Positions 1-12,557 of a stretch of DNA of 64,000 nt are shown here, piece by piece. Under the pieces are notes generated by a model, which did no database searches, was not told where the DNA came from, and saw nothing but the letters and a program-made list of their open reading frames with translations. Numbering within the stretch: the first letter of the stretch is position 1; each line of letters begins with the position of its first letter. The position numbers and the translations under genes were made by a program. This stretch comes from Parastagonospora avenae f. sp. tritici 18332-5. Lineage: Eukaryota > Ascomycota > Dothideomycetes > Pleosporales > Phaeosphaeriaceae. The stretch covers positions 124,001 to 188,000 of the forward strand of contig JAFJTR010000025.1 of assembly GCA_022559985.1 (NCBI GenBank), read 5' to 3'.

Positions 1-1662
1 TTAGAATAAAGTGGGCACTCACAGCTGTCGCGAGTAGCCTGGCAATATTCGCTCTGAACCTTGGCGTCCGCAAAGGAAGTGTCCTTTGTCTTGTCCACGG
101 TGATTCCAGTTGGGAAGGACACGGCAGAGTAGTCTACTACATTAAAAACACCAGTGTATCCGACATACTTGAAGTGGCTGTGCGGTACGCTACTGTAGGG
201 CGTAGTAGGTGCTGCAGGACGTTAGCATCATTGCTAATGCGCATTGGACAATCCACTCACCGAGAATGGCATCAAGACCTCCGTAAGACATCCACTGCTC
301 GAGGTACTGGCGTTGAAGCTCAGTGCGCTCCAGATGCAGCTTCCACATCTCATACACGCCAACGTCTTGAGCATCTTGGTACTGCTGCATTTCTGGTCGT
401 ATAGGCTCGCCTGTTGGGGCAAGCAGGTTCTTGACAGTCTTGCCGCCATCTGCGACGAACATGCGGCCGAGTTGATCGAGAGCCTTCGCATGTAATTTGG
501 GGTCCCACTCGACCACTTCATGTCCGGCTTTCTTCAAGCTTTCCACCGTGTCCTTTAGTGCCCGTGTGACGGGAGGAGTGGGCATACATATGCCATCATT
601 CCAAAGCACTGCAATCTTAAGCTTTTTCTTCTGCTCTACCTCTCTCCATGGTATGGGTAGTACCTTGGGGTCCAGTAGCCACTGTTGTGAATTTATGACG
701 GCTTTCGAGTACGTGACGATGTCTTCTAGCGTTCTTGCCATGGGTCCGTTCACGCTCGCGACCGCCTCTTGGCCGGCGAGACCTGATCTACATCTCTGTG
801 TGCTGAAGCGTCCGAAAGAAGGTCGAATCGTGAAGATGCCGGTGCACGCTGCGGGGATTCTGAGGGAACCTCCCTGTTGTCTGTTAGCTCAATTGAGGCA
901 ATCGGAGGCGACCAGAACTCACAATGTCAGTACCTATGCCGATGGGGCTTCCGCCGAAAGCGATAAGAGCTGATTCTCCGCCAGACGAGCCACCTGAAGT
1001 GACCTTACGATTGAGAGGAGAGACAGTCCTACCGAAGACATTGTTCACCGACTCTGGAATCATCATGGCTGTTGGTACATTTGTCTTGCAGTATCGAACA
1101 GCACCCAAGTTCTCCAAGACATCCACCAGCGTCGCATTGTATTCGGCAGGATCATCAACCAAGGAACTAAACCCCACAGCACTGTCCTTTCCTTTGATGT
1201 TGAAATTGTCTTTGAGCGAGATTGGAAGACCGTGGAATGGTCCCTTCAACTGGCCTGTTCGATTGAGGTGCTCGTCAAGTGCTTTCGCGCTTTCTATAGC
1301 CTCGTCGAAGAAGGCATCGGTCAGACAATTCAACTTCATTTGAATCAGCTCATGCTACTTCATTTCAGATGGCTGCCTACCAATTGCTGTGCAGCTGCTG
1401 CACGCTTGCAGAATGCCCTGGTAACCTTCTCTGAGCTCCATGTCTTTGATGCAATTTTCTGCAGTAGCTCGGTCGCGGTGCTGCCTGTAATCTCTAATTC
1501 TTCAGACGAGAACCATCCAGATGCCTTTGGCCATGTTGTCACGTCGAGCTGGGAATCTGGCGGTAGATGCTGTTGGGGCACGCGATACTCTTGAGGAATA
1601 GATTCCGCGAGTCTCGCGCGCTTCGCCTCGGCAACCTTCTCCCAATTCTGTGCAGACGTCAT
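1..1662 (-). CDS. Amidase, acetamidase (AmdS) type, 3' end outside window
   Basis: This is an amidase-signature enzyme expected to hydrolyse small amides to acid plus ammonia in the cytosol. Four exons are visible: 1662-1381, 1333-923, 873-261 and 211-23. The three introns between them are 47-49 nt, and a further donor (GTGAGT) at 22 sends the gene past the window edge. Seen in the protein: the catalytic lysine context ISLKDNF, the signature TSGGSSGGE followed by GIGTDIGGSLRIP across intron 2, and the C-terminal YVGYTGVFNVVDYSAVSFP typical of fungal acetamidases. The Ser-cisSer-Lys triad is therefore present. The ATG at 1662 is the only upstream in-frame start. The gene is divergent from an allantoate-type permease, which suggests a role in nitrogen scavenging (inference). 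The exact substrate cannot be read from the sequence. Confidence 0.9.
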
Positions 1663-2354
1663 CGCTCAGGGTTCAAAGTGCAAATCGACAGCACGAGACA
1701 AGATTTAAACTTTTGGATATGAGGCTTCACAAGCACTGACTTCAGCAATAGTTTGAGATCGGGAAGTTCCCCAAAGGCGTCTACAAGCATGCGACCAGTT
1801 CCGTTGCCGGCTTCCCCACCTTTGACCAGTTCGCCGCGGTCCACCACGATACCTAGCTCTCCCCGAACTTTCATCATTCGCTATCACAACCCCCGCCCGT
1901 TATGTAACTACGCGAGCATTAGCACTCACATGGCTGCAGATCGCTTGGGTCAGCCATTCCCACCTCCCAGCCATTCCTTCCAGCACCGAACAATTGCCGA
2001 TGCCGGCATTGCTTGCCTGTTGAGGCATGCCGCATACGAAGACAAGACAGCCTCGCACGATTAGCTCACGCGATAAACGCTGATATCGTCCTGCATCCGA
2101 TCCACTCGAGTCAGTTGCGAACAGCAGCAACCATCTCATACATCGACCCTATCTTTGGCGGGATACTGTCACCCGAAGAACGTCGAGCCCGCTTGTAACC
2201 CAAAACGGAGCGATCAGCGCTCGGCAAAGCCTGATAAACGCTCTATCGCCAACATCGAAGAAGATAGGCTAGGAGTCATACTCAGTAACTTCGCGACCAT
2301 TTTCTTTATACGACCTGAATCGCGATCGCAGTCTTGCTGTAATATCGCAGCAGG
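1663..2354. other. Divergent intergenic region (amidase / ACS permease)
   Basis: This 692-bp shared promoter has no credible ORF. HGATAR-type GATA-factor sites occur near 1879, 2148, 2243 and 2264. Four is only about twice the chance number, so nitrogen (AreA-type) control is a suggestion, not a demonstration. Confidence 0.4.
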
Positions 2355-4060
2355 ATGGGGCGCGTTGCTCAATACTTTCGTGGCGACCAGCATGCGCCGG
2401 GAGAACGAAAGCTCGTGCAGAAGCTTGACTTCTTCATCCTCACGTTTTGCTGTCTGATGTACTTTTTGAACTGTACGTCGCCATCAAGTTTTAGTGTTGG
2501 ATGAAAGTAGTCTGACCATCGAGACTAGATTTGGACAGAACTAACCTTAATAATGCCTATGTTTCTGGCATGCGAGAAGAACTGAGCTTCCGGGGTAGCC
2601 AGCTCAACCAGATCAATACCGTGTTTACAGTCGGGTACACTATCGGCCAGGTTCCCTGTAACATTGCTCTCTATTATGTCAAACCAAGGATCTTCTTTCC
2701 GACTTGCATGGTGGGTATATCAAGGCCTGCCATTGATGTTGCTGATTTGTATAGGTAGCATGGGCTCTCTTGACAATGGTTACGGCCGCTGCACAGAAAC
2801 CGGGAGATATCATGGCCATTCGCTTTTTCCAGGCGCTCTTTGAGTCGTCAACGTTTGTGGGCACTCATTACATCCTCGGATCGTGGTACACGGAGAAAGA
2901 ACTCGGCAAGCGCTCCGGCATTTTCACCGCCTCAGGTTTGGCTGGAACGATGATTGGCGGCTTCATCCAGACTGGCATTCACTCCAGCATGGATGGTCTT
3001 CAAGGGCTTTCTGGGTGGAGGTGGCTGTAGGTGGCAGACTTGAATTACGCAGGTTGCGCACGCTGACTTGGAGGTCTTATGCAGGTTTATCATTGATGGC
3101 ATCATCACCCTCCCTGTCGCTGTGTACGGGTTTCTCCTATTTCCAGGTAAGGCTGATTTGCAGGCTCCGTCTGGAACATTACTAACCCCCTGTTCCTGGT
3201 CTGTAGATACACCTCGTAATACCCGTGCCCCGTATATCTCCGCAGAAGAGAAAGCACTGGCAATTTCACGTGTACCAGAAGTCTCTGAACGGACTCCTAT
3301 CTCATGGAATTTCTTGAAGCATTGCTTTGGGACGTGGTACTGGTACATGTTTGTGATCCTATGGATTCTTGCTGGAGAGACAGAGTCTTTCAGCACCAAC
3401 GCGCTGCTGCAGCTCTATATGAAGAGTCACCCAACGAACAAATACACCATATCGCAGGTAAACAACTATCCCACGGGGGTTCCGGCAGTCGGCATTATTT
3501 CAACCTTGTTTTGGGCCACCCTAACGGACTTCATGGGCGGCAAGCGGTACCTTGGTAAGGCTTTCCATCCCGGAGAGGAGGCCCGATAGCTAACAGCCAC
3601 AGTGGGTTACTGGATCGGCATCACTGGCGTCATCACAAGCGCTCTGATCTTGGCTTATCCTCAGAACACAACAATACATTTCGCCATGTATTACTGGGCG
3701 GGCAGTGTGTATGCCTGCCAAGCGACATTTTTTGCCTGGGCCAACGACGTCCTTCGCTACGAAGAAGACAGCCTCCGGGCCGTGGTCATAGCAAGTATGA
3801 ATATGGGAAGTAATGCTATCAATGCTTGGTGGTCAATTGTCTTTTACTCGGCTGATCAAGCGCCTTACTTTACCCGCGGTATGTATGCAATGATCGCGGT
3901 GAGTATTGCGATGGCCTTTTGGACGGGCGCACTCGTATGGGTGCATGTTCGAACTGAGAAAAGGAGGGAATTAGTAGGGACTACGGCACATTTCACAACG
4001 AAAGAGCAGGATATTCGTGATACCGAAGGCCACGCCGAGCAAGGTCAGGAGAAGGCCTAG
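2355..4060 (+). CDS. MFS permease, anion:cation symporter (allantoate/pantothenate) family
   Basis: Plasma-membrane uptake carrier of the ACS branch of the major facilitator superfamily, which includes yeast Dal5, Tna1 and Fen2 and imports small organic anions. Six exons join in frame to 479 aa: 2355-2472, 2529-2710, 2755-3026, 3085-3146, 3207-3554 and 3603-4060. The hallmark start of the family is seen across intron 1, KLDFFILTFCCLMYFLNY then LDRTNLNNAYVSG. The middle part carries GSWYTEKELGKRSGIF, the classic ACS loop after TM4. About 12 hydrophobic segments are present, and the C-terminus is charged. The start ATG at 2355 sits about 25 residues before TM1, as usual for the family. Substrate is unknown. 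Divergence from an amidase suggests amide or ureide nitrogen use (inference). Confidence 0.9.
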
Positions 4061-5233
4061 ATTTTGTTGAGCCTGTACGAGATGAGATGACAGGATGCGA
4101 CTCGAATCTGGGAACAACGAACGAAAGTATTGCTTTTTCGTCCGTATCAAAGCATTCAAGACAACGCATCCTCGTTCAATTGCTAGTGTCGACATCGGAG
4201 CTGGACACTGCGCCTCCGATGCGGTGTATCACAAAGCTGCTACTCAATCGCTAATGCTATGCAGATCCCGTCTCCTTTCTTCACTTGCTCGGATATATTG
4301 CCTGGTTGTTTCAGCTCTAGTTCGTCATCTTGCATATTCTATGTTTTGATGCAATTGTGTGCTCTTGTTAAACTTTGAGCATGCAGCAATTAGACACACA
4401 TACTTTGAGATACAAACATTGACACGGCCTGCTTGTCTTATAGCGTCATCATTATCGGACCACGTTGTTCCTTCGCGTGCGCAGTCGTTTTGCTTTTCTC
4501 TTCAAACAAGCGCCGGGGTGTACCGGCGACCTGACGCAGGGATATACCTTCTGCGTGGCAACGTCGAAACCAATGCAACACCAACACTAGCATTTCTGGA
4601 ACCGAAATCACCCCGGCATCTCCGCACTTACAAGCGAGCACCTTGTTCGTAAGCGTGTAACGACCAAGGCACGAACGATCGACCCCCTCGTCGATCATCC
4701 TATTCTTATCCACTTTGCTACTTCTGCCCTCTGACAAGTCAATCAACCAGGTAATGCATGCTAGATTTACAGCAACTCCCATGCCACGACACCGTGCGTT
4801 TCATCGGTATGATCTCGTAAAGAGATTCGTTCGACGTCATCGCCATCTTTGCTTCAGCCGCGATCTGTGGTGGTACCCACCCGCTATCCCGATCAACGAA
4901 TCATTGCTCGCTGAAGCAGAGTCACGATGCGGAGCGGACGTCTCGGAGACGAAGATGCGCCGAGACGTGACAGATGAGAGGGTTTTCAGGGTCTCAACGG
5001 TTGCTCAACTAGTAGATATAACGTCGTTCCCACACCCTCAAGCGAAACCAGTTACAGCACTTCGATCTTCCCCTTGGGTCGCATCAAGACTTCCAAAACC
5101 AAACATACCAGAATTAATTTAGTGTTCCACTGCATTGGCACCCTTGTCATCTCCAAGCCTCTATTACCTATACAACAACAGTAGTGCACTACACAACTAT
5201 CTACCTCAATTGGCCTACTTCAAACCCGTCGCC
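4061..5233. other. Intergenic region upstream of aquaporin
   Basis: About 1.2 kb without a supportable gene. The 135-codon frame at 4715-5122 has no ATG start and no recognisable domain. The only structure I see is a 9-bp inverted repeat at 4938-4968. Confidence 0.4.
4938..4968. repeat. Perfect 9-bp inverted repeat
   Basis: Arms ACGTCTCGG (4938-4946) and CCGAGACGT (4960-4968) are separated by 13 nt, about 270 bp before the aquaporin ATG. It could be a dyad factor site or a hairpin in the 5' leader. Confidence 0.6.
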
Positions 5234-6794
5234 ATGGCCACAAACGAGTTGACGGCTCTTCCACAGTATTATGGACAGCAGCTCAAGGACGGTACAATAA
5301 TGGAGTCCCCCGTCTCACCACGTGTCCATGGGCGTGGGTCCAGTGATTCAAGACAAGAACTTCTACGTCTGCCAGCCCAAGCACATATCGACCGAGACTT
5401 GGATTCCATCTCACCCGTCGTCGGTACAGATCCGAATGCAATCGGTCTCGCAAACCGTCCCAGTCGTAACCGGCTAGGTGGCCAGCCAGATGTCGACGAA
5501 TATGGCTCGCCCGTTGGAAACCGCTATACACGCAGGACGCAGTCCCAGAGCCAATCCATCGTTCCTCGCACTGCCTATGTGGAAGAACACTTTTCAGAGG
5601 ATGAATACGAGCAGCGGCCCCAACCCTACCGCCGTCGCACAACTCGCCAGTACCGCCCTCCTCCATCAGCTCACGAGAACGAACGTGCAATGAGCCGCTA
5701 CACCCAGGTTCCCAATCGTCGCAACACTAACCGGTCGGATGTGTATTACAACAACGACAAGCCACGGACTCACATGCACTATGGCAGCGACGACGAATAC
5801 GCCCCTCGCCGCCCTCCAATCCGCCCAGGGGCTGGCCACGGCGATGGCCGCGAGCCACCCCGTGCACCTCCTTCCACCGAGGACGTGATGCGCCTGCCCT
5901 GGATGATCTGGATGGGCTCGAATGCGAAGAACCATTTCGTCGCGTTCGTCGGCGAGTTCGTGGGCACGACTATGTTTCTGTTCTTTGCTTTCTCAGGCAC
6001 GCAAGTCGCCAACATCGGTGCCGGACAATCCGAGGACAACACGACCACGGGTGAAGCAACGGGATTCTCGCCTAACGTCCTGCTCTACATCGCTCTCGTC
6101 TTCAGCTTCAGTCTCATGGTCAATGTGTGGGTATTCTTTCGTATAAGCGGCGGGCTGTTCAATCCGGCTGTCACGTTTGCGTTTCTGCTGTGTAGCGCTT
6201 TGTCGCCGACACGGGCGAGTTTGCTCATGGCTGCGCAGGTGTCGGGGAGTATTTTCTCGAGTTATCTTGTTAGCGTGCTATTTCCGACGCCGTTTAATGT
6301 GCGGACGACACTGAGTTCGGGGACGAGTCTGGCGCAGGGTGTGTTTATTGAAGCTGTCCTGACTGCGGAATTGGTGTTTACCATCTTCATGTTGGCGAAG
6401 GAGAAGCACAAAGGTATGCTCTTGCCCATCAAGATCTTTCGCAAACATTCACTAACTCACTCTAGCTACCTTCATCGCCCCTGTGGGCATCGGACTAGCG
6501 CTTTTCATCTCCGAGCTCGTCGGTGTTTACTACACCGGTGGCTCGCTCAATCCCGCGCGCAGTTTTGGGCCCTGTGTCGTCACCGGCATCTTCGACAAGG
6601 AGCACTGGATCTATTGGGCCGGACCAGCAATCGGCGCCATCCTCGCCGTCATCTTCTACAAGTTCATCAAGATCCTCGAGTACGAGGTTGCCAACCCGGG
6701 CCAGGATGATGATGACAAGGATGCCGAGGTCAAAGAAAAGAACAACAACGATGACAGTGGTCCGGATAGTCCTAATCGTCGGGGCGAGCCGTAG
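5234..6794 (+). CDS. Aquaporin (MIP family) with long N-terminal tail
   Basis: Membrane channel for water, possibly also small solutes. Two exons (5234-6413 and 6466-6794) give 502 aa; a 52-nt intron separates them. Both pore motifs are present: GLFNPAVTF in the first half and SLNPARSFGP after the intron, with the selectivity-filter arginine following the second NPA. Membrane segments start near residue 225 (FVAFVGEFVGTTMFLFFAF). The first ~220 residues are disordered, rich in Arg, Pro, Tyr and Asp, and the C-tail is acidic (DDDDKDAEVKEK). Fungal orthodox aquaporins often have long N-tails that gate the pore; this one is at the long end. I chose the ATG at 5234 because the upstream in-frame codon at 5135 is TTG. 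Orthodox aquaporin rather than aquaglyceroporin is inferred from the intact NPA pair. Confidence 0.92.
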
Positions 6795-7562
6795 AGCTGG
6801 TATGAGGAGATTGTATGATGTGTATGTATAGTCATGGTTAATGAGTGGTCGATATGGGTCTAGGATGGGTCTGGGTTTGCAATTGGAGTAAATAGAGTTC
6901 ATCATCTCGAGGGATCGAGACTAGATAGGTTGGTTCACGAGTAACACAGAACCATGGATAATGAATAACAAGATTTGAGTCTTTAATCGTAAGTGCACGT
7001 GTTTCTCAGTCACGTGTCAATGTCACTGACCTCATACAACCCAGGCCTATCGCTTAACGGCTGTAAGAGGATAAGGTGCTTAGTATGATTGAGACAGTGC
7101 TTCAAGCGGCGAGAGTTGCGAAATGAGGCTGTAAAACTTTGAGGTCGTAGATGCCAGATATACTGTCAAACGTGGTCGTGGTGTTCAAGGAAGGAGCGTT
7201 GAAGGCGATAAACACGCGCCCATTCCCACTTCGTCAGATCTACGATCGCCAATCTCACGACACCAACTGCATACTTTCCTCATCACCTATTCCTTACCTT
7301 TCGAATCTCCTATGGCCAGCTTCTCCTTGTCCTGTTACACTCTACGTTGCACTTCCTGAAGCTGGTCGTGCTTTTACCTCACAACTCATCTCAACTTCTC
7401 ACATGATACATCGAGCAACCTAAGCATTCACCCACTCGTCTCAGCCTCGCCTTCGCGTCTCTGACCTAATTAATCCAAACCGGCACGCGGCTAACCGTCG
7501 AGTAAATATCGTCAATCCGAAGGACACCGGCTGAGTGCCCCGAGCAGTCAAGACGGGTCGCA
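6795..7562. other. Intergenic region
   Basis: About 770 bp between the aquaporin stop and the next MFS gene. No credible ORF. It contains a pair of CACGTG sites (6996-7016). Confidence 0.4.
6996..7016. promoter_or_regulatory. Two CACGTG E-boxes 15 bp apart
   Basis: CACGTG occurs at 6996-7001 and 7011-7016. This is the core site of fungal bHLH regulators such as Cbf1 and SREBP types. The sites lie ~550 bp before the MFS ATG at 7563 and ~200 bp after the aquaporin stop. Function is inferred only. Confidence 0.35.
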
Positions 7563-10500
7563 ATGGCAGTGATTTCCGATGCCCCTCCAGGCAAAGCAGA
7601 CGGGCAGGCAAAGACCAAAGCGACCCCGACCACACCAGTCAGGAAGTTTACGCAACGCGCGGCAGGTACAAAGCTTCCATGGCTCGACGGTAAGGGTGCG
7701 CGGGCAATACCACGAGCCCCTCTGGAGAGCGAGACCGACACACCCTTGAGCCAGAAGAGATCGGCTGCAAGAGCACCCAAAAGCAATACCGCGCCCCCAC
7801 CGCCTACGCGAAAAGCACCACTCGCTGTTCCGCCTGGGCTTCGCGATTCGTCCAAGGCTGGTAGCAGTCCATCGCCAGCAACAAGACATCGACAATCGCA
7901 ACTCCGTCGAGCATCCGCCGCACAGAAGTATCCATCTCCATTAAGAACTCCAGCATCGCATCGTCCATCGATATCGCATGCGCCGCAGAAGAGGTTGTCC
8001 ATCGTACCTCACCACGAAGATGAACCTGAAGAAGACGATTTTGGTGACATCCGTCCACGAGCCGGAAGCCTTGCGCCCGTGCCAGATCATCTCGAATGGT
8101 CAGATACGTCAGAATCTTCATTAAAGAATGACATCGTTTCCAGTGCCTCACCCGAAGTCGTCGCTCGTGTTCAGTTCTCTCCTTCGCAGCCAGCACCGAC
8201 TCGTACCGCTTTCGAGCGCATAGGCGACAGAAGACTGAGCAATGCAATCGAGGGCCTGGAGGAGATGGTGCAAGACGCCATTGATGTTGCAGATGATACA
8301 GAAGACCGGCGTCATGTCGAGGACATATACGACATAATCCAAGACGCAAGAGCGGCGATCCAAGACGCCTCTGAAGACCCCATGAGACATCTCATGACTA
8401 CCACATCTCCGCTCAGCACTTCAGACTCATCGACAGATACGGGAGTCATACGCCTTGAGATACCTCATATGCATAATGGTGCACAGAGGGACTCAGCGTC
8501 TTTTGACTGGGCCTACCCACGACATGACAAGCATTCGGACATCACTTCTTCATCAACCTCCTCGAGCGACAAGGGACCTAGAGGGCGTTCGGGATTCAGT
8601 ACTCAAAGTGACTTGCTTCTTCCGCCACAGCCCATTCAAACAGCCTCCCGAGATCATGTGGACTTTGTGCTTCGACCCATCGCTCGAGATCAGTCTCGTG
8701 GTCGTCCACGCCGTCGTGCGAATGACGATTTAATCCACACTCATCGACACAGGCACCGACATCGACGTAGCTCCGGGACTCGATCTAGGTCCCGATCTGG
8801 GCGCAGGCACCAAAGGTCTTCTGGCTTCAGCCATTATGACACTTCTTTCGATGAAGAAGACCCGCCAGTCCATGCGTATGGTAATGAACTGTCCGTGAGG
8901 GAACAAGCCCACCATCACACATTTAGCCTACATCGACATCATCGTCGACAGCCCATTGCGCGGAACTGGACGACGAGCAAGAAGCGAATTACAGCAACCA
9001 TTGCCTGTATCAACACAGCCTTACTTGGCATAGTTGTTGGCATATATGTGCGTCCGCAGTCTCGACCATGACTCGCTGTGCTAACGGTGTGTAGGCTGGA
9101 GAGGTACCTCGAATCCAGTACTTTCTTGCGGACGAGAGCCACCACACCATTGTGGGCAATGCTGTGTAAGTACTCAGCTCGGAAGAATGACTTCAATATT
9201 GACTATCATCAGACTGTACTTTGGTCTCGCCATATCGACGTTCATTGTGTGGCCTTTGCCGTTGCTGCATGGACGGAAGCCGTACCTGCTCGCTGCTCTG
9301 GCTTTGGCGCTGCCACTACAGTTTCCACAGGCCCTCGTCGTCAGCCAAAAGCGGTCACCGAACGATGCGAGATTCCGAGCTGGCCTCCTCACTGCCCGCG
9401 CTGTCACAGGACTGGTGCTCGGCTTTGCGAATGTAAATTACATCACGGTCCTTCTCGATCTGTTTGGTGCCTCGCTGCAGAGCAAGAACCCTCACCAAGA
9501 GTACGTCGTTCCGAATGACGTACGTCGACATGGCGGAGGCATGGGCATGTGGCTCGGCATCTGGTCGTGGTGTTGGATTGCGTCGCTTGCCGTTGGCTTT
9601 CAGATTGGTGCTGCCATCATCGGAAGCCTGAGTCCCGACTGGGGCTTCTACATCGTCATCTTCATTCTTGCAGCAGCCTTGGTTCTCAACATCATGGCTC
9701 CGGAAACCCGTCGCGCAGCCTATCGAAAATCAGTGACTGAGGTCTACGATCGAGATGAGAACTACATCACTCGCCGAGTGTCGCGCGGCGAATGCAAGCT
9801 GCACATCTCGACTGAAGGCCCTAAGTACTGGTTCGAGGAGGTCTGGGCTGGAATGAAGCTGATGGCCATGATGATGTGCCAGCCGGGCTTCTTTGTCCTG
9901 TCGTTCTATCTTGCATGGATCTATGCACAGATTGTGCTCGTGATCATCCTTCTCGGTGCTCTTCTTTCCAAGGAGTACAAGTGGCAACCACGCTATGTCG
10001 GCGCCGGCGTCATGTCTATCGCCATCGGGGGGTTCCTCGCCATCCCGCTGACAAAAGCTAGGATCTTCTCACGTGAGCGCAAGAGCGCATTTCGCACAGA
10101 CAGCATGACGTTCCAGAAACAAGTCACTTGGTCCTCGCATCTTGTTCGACGCGCCATTTTTATGCTCACTCTGCCGTTGATGGGTCTTGCCTACACAATT
10201 GGTTCTGCAGGACGGCCGAGCCCGTGGATTGTTCCATGTGTGTTTGCTGGTGCTCTGGGCTTCCTCAGCATCCTCGCCATCGCAGAGTGTCATGGTCTGA
10301 TGATGGAGGCATTTGACACGTGCGACCTCCAGCCTGGTGTGAACACGCGACATCGACTTCAGTCAATGGCCGTCCAGGATCAACGACGTCGCACCAACTA
10401 CACGTCCTTTCCTCGGGTCAGCGCAGGCATCTTCGCGTCTCAGACAATTGCTTTCATCCTCGCTGGCGTCGCGAATCTAGTCGGCGGCAGCATGACGCGT

Positions 10501-10860
10501 CGCCTTGGAGCTCAAAAGTCGACGGGTGCTACTGCCGGCATCCTGCTTGGCTTCACAGTCCTGTTAACACTGGTCCTCTGGCGCTTCAAGGAGGTTCAAG
10601 TCATTCCCAACCACACGTTTGGCACCAGACGAGACACAGCAGCGTGGGACGAATTCAAGGACCTCGAGAAGATGGGCAGAGGCGCGGACTGGAAAGCGGT
10701 TGTTATTGGGCATCCGAGCGGCAAGATGCGCAGGATGAATGTGCTGGAGCTTGGCGCGTTGAGCCGCTGGACGGAGATACGGAAGCTGAACTTTTTGCTC
10801 AAGGGGCCGCGACTTGGGGAAGAGAAGAAGAAGGCGCGTAGTTTTAGAGGCAGCTGGTGA
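7563..10860 (+). CDS. MFS transporter with ~480-residue disordered N-terminal region
   Basis: Predicted membrane transporter, 1067 aa from three exons (7563-9047, 9095-9165, 9213-10860); introns of 47 nt each join in frame. Residues 1 to ~475 are low complexity: Pro/Ser/Arg-rich with predicted acidic patches and a His/Arg run (THRHRHRHRRSSG), with no membrane segment. The first membrane helix is TIACINTALLGIVVGIYAG, split by intron 1, followed by about 12 hydrophobic segments and a motif with LPLLHGRKPYLL, the usual loop 2-3 signature. The long central loop (YRKSVTEVYDRDENYITRR) resembles fungal polyamine/multidrug MFS carriers. Typical MFS proteins are 450-600 aa, so the tail about doubles the length. 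Substrate unknown. The ATG at 7563 opens the frame after a pyrimidine-rich leader. Confidence 0.85.
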
Positions 10861-11203
10861 ATTGATGGCAATGCTAGATTAAGACAGTGTAAAGAAGTGA
10901 GATGTACATGACTACTATTAAGAATGAAGTGAGATGGCAGTGCTACTTCCGGTCAACTCAACTTAGACTTTCTTTTAGCCTCTATTTGATTTGAGCCATG
11001 GTTCGCGTTAGGAGCAATGGTTCGTGGTGACGTGGTGATGGTGTTTGCGAGGAAAGCGCCAGCTGCTCTCCTGAATGATCCGGGCGTGGGCCGTGCGCTC
11101 GGAAAAATCGACACAGGCCGGAGCTCAACGACGGCACTCCAACTCGATCACGACACCGACTCCATCACCGCGAGCCATCTCCACTCCTTCGACCGACCTC
11201 ACA
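10861..11203. other. Intergenic region upstream of ATP synthase subunit g
   Basis: About 340 bp, no ORF of merit. Several ATGs (for example near 10998 and 11017) lie within the likely leader of the next gene. Confidence 0.3.
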
Positions 11204-12117
11204 ATGTCTCTCGCTGCATCACGCGCCGTGTTGCGGCAATCGACCTTTGCCGTCCGTCGCGCGGGCCTCCGCAATGCCTCGACCACATCCGAGGCCGCGG
11301 GCGCCGTAAAGGACAAGGCCGCCCAGGCCGCATCCAAGGCATCAGAGGGACTCTCCAAGGTGCAGAGCTCTGCGAGCTCTGCCGCCTCAAAAGCCAGCGA
11401 GGCGGCCAGTGCGACAACACAGAAGGCGAGCGGCCTGGCGGGAACCGTACAAGGTCAGTGGAGCCGCGTCTTTGGACATCGAGCGGGGCGTGATTGGCAT
11501 CCGAGGGGCTACGAGGGCGAAGAAAGAGGCGGAAAACGTGATACGGGAGCTCAATGGCGTGTTTGGAGAGCTCTACGTAGCTGTAGCTGTCCGGCATAGC
11601 TTGAGCACGCACGTGAATTCGCGCCCTCACCTCGCTCGGACCGACACTACGCACCGCGATGTTGCCTCACTCGAACATCATGCTGACTACAACCCGCAGG
11701 CGTGGTCCCTCTGCTCACCTACTACTCAAAAGTCGGTCTCGAACTCGGCAAGCTCATCGTCCACCAGCGCGGCATGACACCACCGTAAGCGCCTCGACAT
11801 ATGCCAGGACACATGGTCCAATCCCGCTTCGGCCAATGCTAACACGCTGCAGCTCCGTCCAGCAAATGCAAACATACATGGAGCCTGCCCTGAACGCTCT
11901 CCGTAACCCAGCGTCCCTCTTCAACCGCGTCGCAAGCGAAGCCAGCAACACGTCACCGCAGCACCTGCTCGCCCAGGTCCGCGGCATGTCCAACGCCCAG
12001 TGGGCATCCATCGGCGTCGTCGCTGCTGAGGTGGTTGGCTTCTTCTCCGTCGGCGAGATTATTGGCAGGTTCAAGCTTGTCGGCTACAGGGCGAAGGAAC
12101 ACAGTGGCGAGCACTAA
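11204..12117 (+). CDS. ATP20: Mitochondrial ATP synthase subunit g
   Basis: Small subunit of the membrane (Fo) part of mitochondrial ATP synthase, needed for dimer formation and cristae shape. Three exons (11204-11453, 11700-11784, 11853-12117) give 199 aa. The N-terminus is a mitochondrial-type presequence rich in Arg, Ser and Ala (SLAASRAVLRQSTFAVRRAG), followed by an Ala/Ser/Lys repeat-like helix. The conserved core follows intron 1: VPLLTYYSKVGLELGKLIV, then after intron 2 ALRNPASLFNRV and the single membrane helix IGVVAAEVVGFFSVGEIIGR with its GxxxG-like spacing. The first intron is long for this window (246 nt). Family assignment rests on this C-terminal block. Confidence 0.92.
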
Positions 12118-12557
12118 GCGTGGCAACGAAGCCAACAGGCGAAGCTATGGATATCGACAATCAACAATCGACTTAATGGTACCACTTGAGAACTGATGCA
12201 CAACTACCGAGCCTGGGGAAGCATGGAGGTGTACGATTTGCATGGGAGTTGAGCCGGGGGCAACACGTATGGGAGTGGCCCTTACACTGTACTATTGCAC
12301 ATACCTTTGATTTAGATTTCATTTTCGATGTGCAACTCTTGGCAATGCATTTGGGAGTCTTCAAGGTGATTGTGATTGTGATTCCAAAGTTGTGATGGTG
12401 AATGTGAGCATGGGCGGTTGGCTTGGCCGATGTTGCCGCGGCCCGCTAAAATTATCAGTGAACTGCAACTTTTCGCGACGCCCAGCTACTTTCGCTCGAC
12501 ATGACGGCCGCCCTTACAAAAGTAATCTGAAGTGCCTGTTCACCTTCTTCACACGCC
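12118..12557. other. Intergenic region upstream of ROK1
   Basis: 440 bp with no supportable gene. I see only a probable promoter and leader for the helicase gene. Confidence 0.3.

Noticed and set aside
5135..5233. N-terminal extension of the aquaporin
   Set aside because: The frame opens with TTG, and the first ATG is 5234.
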